A stretch of 14,516 bases of DNA, taken from CAZLWA01 sp964563165 (GTDB lineage Bacteria > CLD3 > SB21). Shown piece after piece: positions 14,229 through 14,516 of this stretch (position 1 is its first letter; each line of letters starts with the position of its first letter). The notes below the pieces were generated by a model. That model saw only the letters and a list, made by a program, of their open reading frames with translations, did not search any database and had not been told where the DNA came from. The stretch spans positions 1 to 14,516 of the forward strand of contig CAZLWA010000076.1 of assembly GCA_964563165.1 (NCBI GenBank). The letters run 5' to 3'. A program made the position numbers and the translations under genes.

Positions 14229-14516
14229 ATGCGGCGGATCGGGTACTATCAATTTCGCCCGGTATTCGGACAGGTTGAAAAGAATGTGAATCAAGTGGTT
14301 AACGCGCTTGATCGCGTGGAGGCGGATCTCATCGTGCTTCCGGAACTCGCCTTCACCGGATATTATTTTAAGAACCGTAAGGAAGCTCTTCGCTTAGCCG
14401 AAGATCCGAAAAAATCAGCCACCGTGGAACGATTAACCGTATTGTGCCGTGAAAAACATTTTTATCTTGTAACGGGATTTGCGGAACGACAGCGCGACCG
14501 GTGCTTCAACAGCGCG
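14229..14516 (+). CDS. Nitrilase-superfamily carbon-nitrogen hydrolase, 3' partial
   Basis: The frame is open to the right edge; 96 codons are visible and no stop is reached. The translation starts 'MRRIGYYQFRPVFGQVEKNVNQ' and continues 'ADLIVLPELAFTGYYF' (32-47), where Glu39 is the first residue of the Glu-Lys-Cys triad, then 'ALRLAEDPKKSATVERLTVLCREKHFYLVTGFAERQRDRCFNSA'. This is a typical N-terminal third of a nitrilase/amidase (predicted amidohydrolase) that hydrolyses C-N bonds in small amides or omega-amides. The start at 14229 fits the family N-terminus and has AGGGAG at 14220-14225, although the spacing is short. In-frame ATGs at 14205 and 14196 are alternatives. The Lys and Cys lie beyond the window, so the subfamily cannot be given. 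Confidence 0.88.
   Translation, partial: MRRIGYYQFRPVFGQVEKNVNQVVNALDRVEADLIVLPELAFTGYYFKNRKEALRLAEDPKKSATVERLTVLCREKHFYLVTGFAERQRDRCFNSA

Overview
The window looks like a chromosomal segment from an uncultured or little-studied bacterium of the FCB group (Ignavibacteria / Calditrichota / KSB1-like). The best clue is the first gene: a secreted S8 protease that ends in an FN3-like domain and a C-terminal sorting domain beginning with the 'QNYPNPFNP' motif typical of FCB lineages. The BatC-like TPR gene and the creD gene fit that assignment. The exact phylum cannot be fixed from sequence alone. There are no rRNA or tRNA genes, no CRISPR array and no transposase gene.

Layout, left to right: (1) 3' part of a secreted subtilisin-like protease (+). 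(2) A heptamer-repeat array filling the whole gap to the convergent gene cstA, a carbon-starvation/pyruvate-type transporter (-). (3) A 476-bp non-coding block with a REP-like hairpin and three degenerate ~120-bp direct repeats. (4) A two-gene (+) unit: a BatC-like TPR lipid/periplasmic-type protein and a large membrane-anchored VWA protein, separated by two heptamer arrays in opposite orientation. (5) A composite REP/MITE-like repeat block, then convergent mgtE (-), a CBS-regulated Mg2+ channel/transporter. (6) A 426-bp regulatory region with repeated motifs on the mgtE side and an unusual overlapping palindrome at a putative promoter on the other side. (7) A (+) pair: a small exported TonB-C-terminus-like protein and CreD. 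(8) A brnT-brnA type II toxin-antitoxin operon (+). (9) A fused ADP-forming acyl-CoA (acetyl-CoA) synthetase (-), convergent with brnA. (10) A 137-bp MITE-like element with terminal inverted repeats, and the start of a nitrilase-superfamily amidohydrolase (+), cut by the window end.

Most genes are ordinary housekeeping or accessory genes. cstA (uptake of small carbon compounds) and the ADP-forming synthetase (acetate/ATP) both belong to central carbon metabolism. The Bat-type pair and CreD are both envelope functions. The unusual content is mostly non-coding: 7-bp-period arrays that reach into the stop or start codons of the flanking genes, a 24-bp motif shared by the cstA and mgtE upstream regions (21/24 identical), nested palindromes upstream of the TonB-like/creD pair, and a MITE-like family with a complete and a damaged copy. 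No clear new multi-gene system is visible. The strongest candidates for follow-up are the shared cstA/mgtE motif, the palindromic operator array, and the heptamer arrays.
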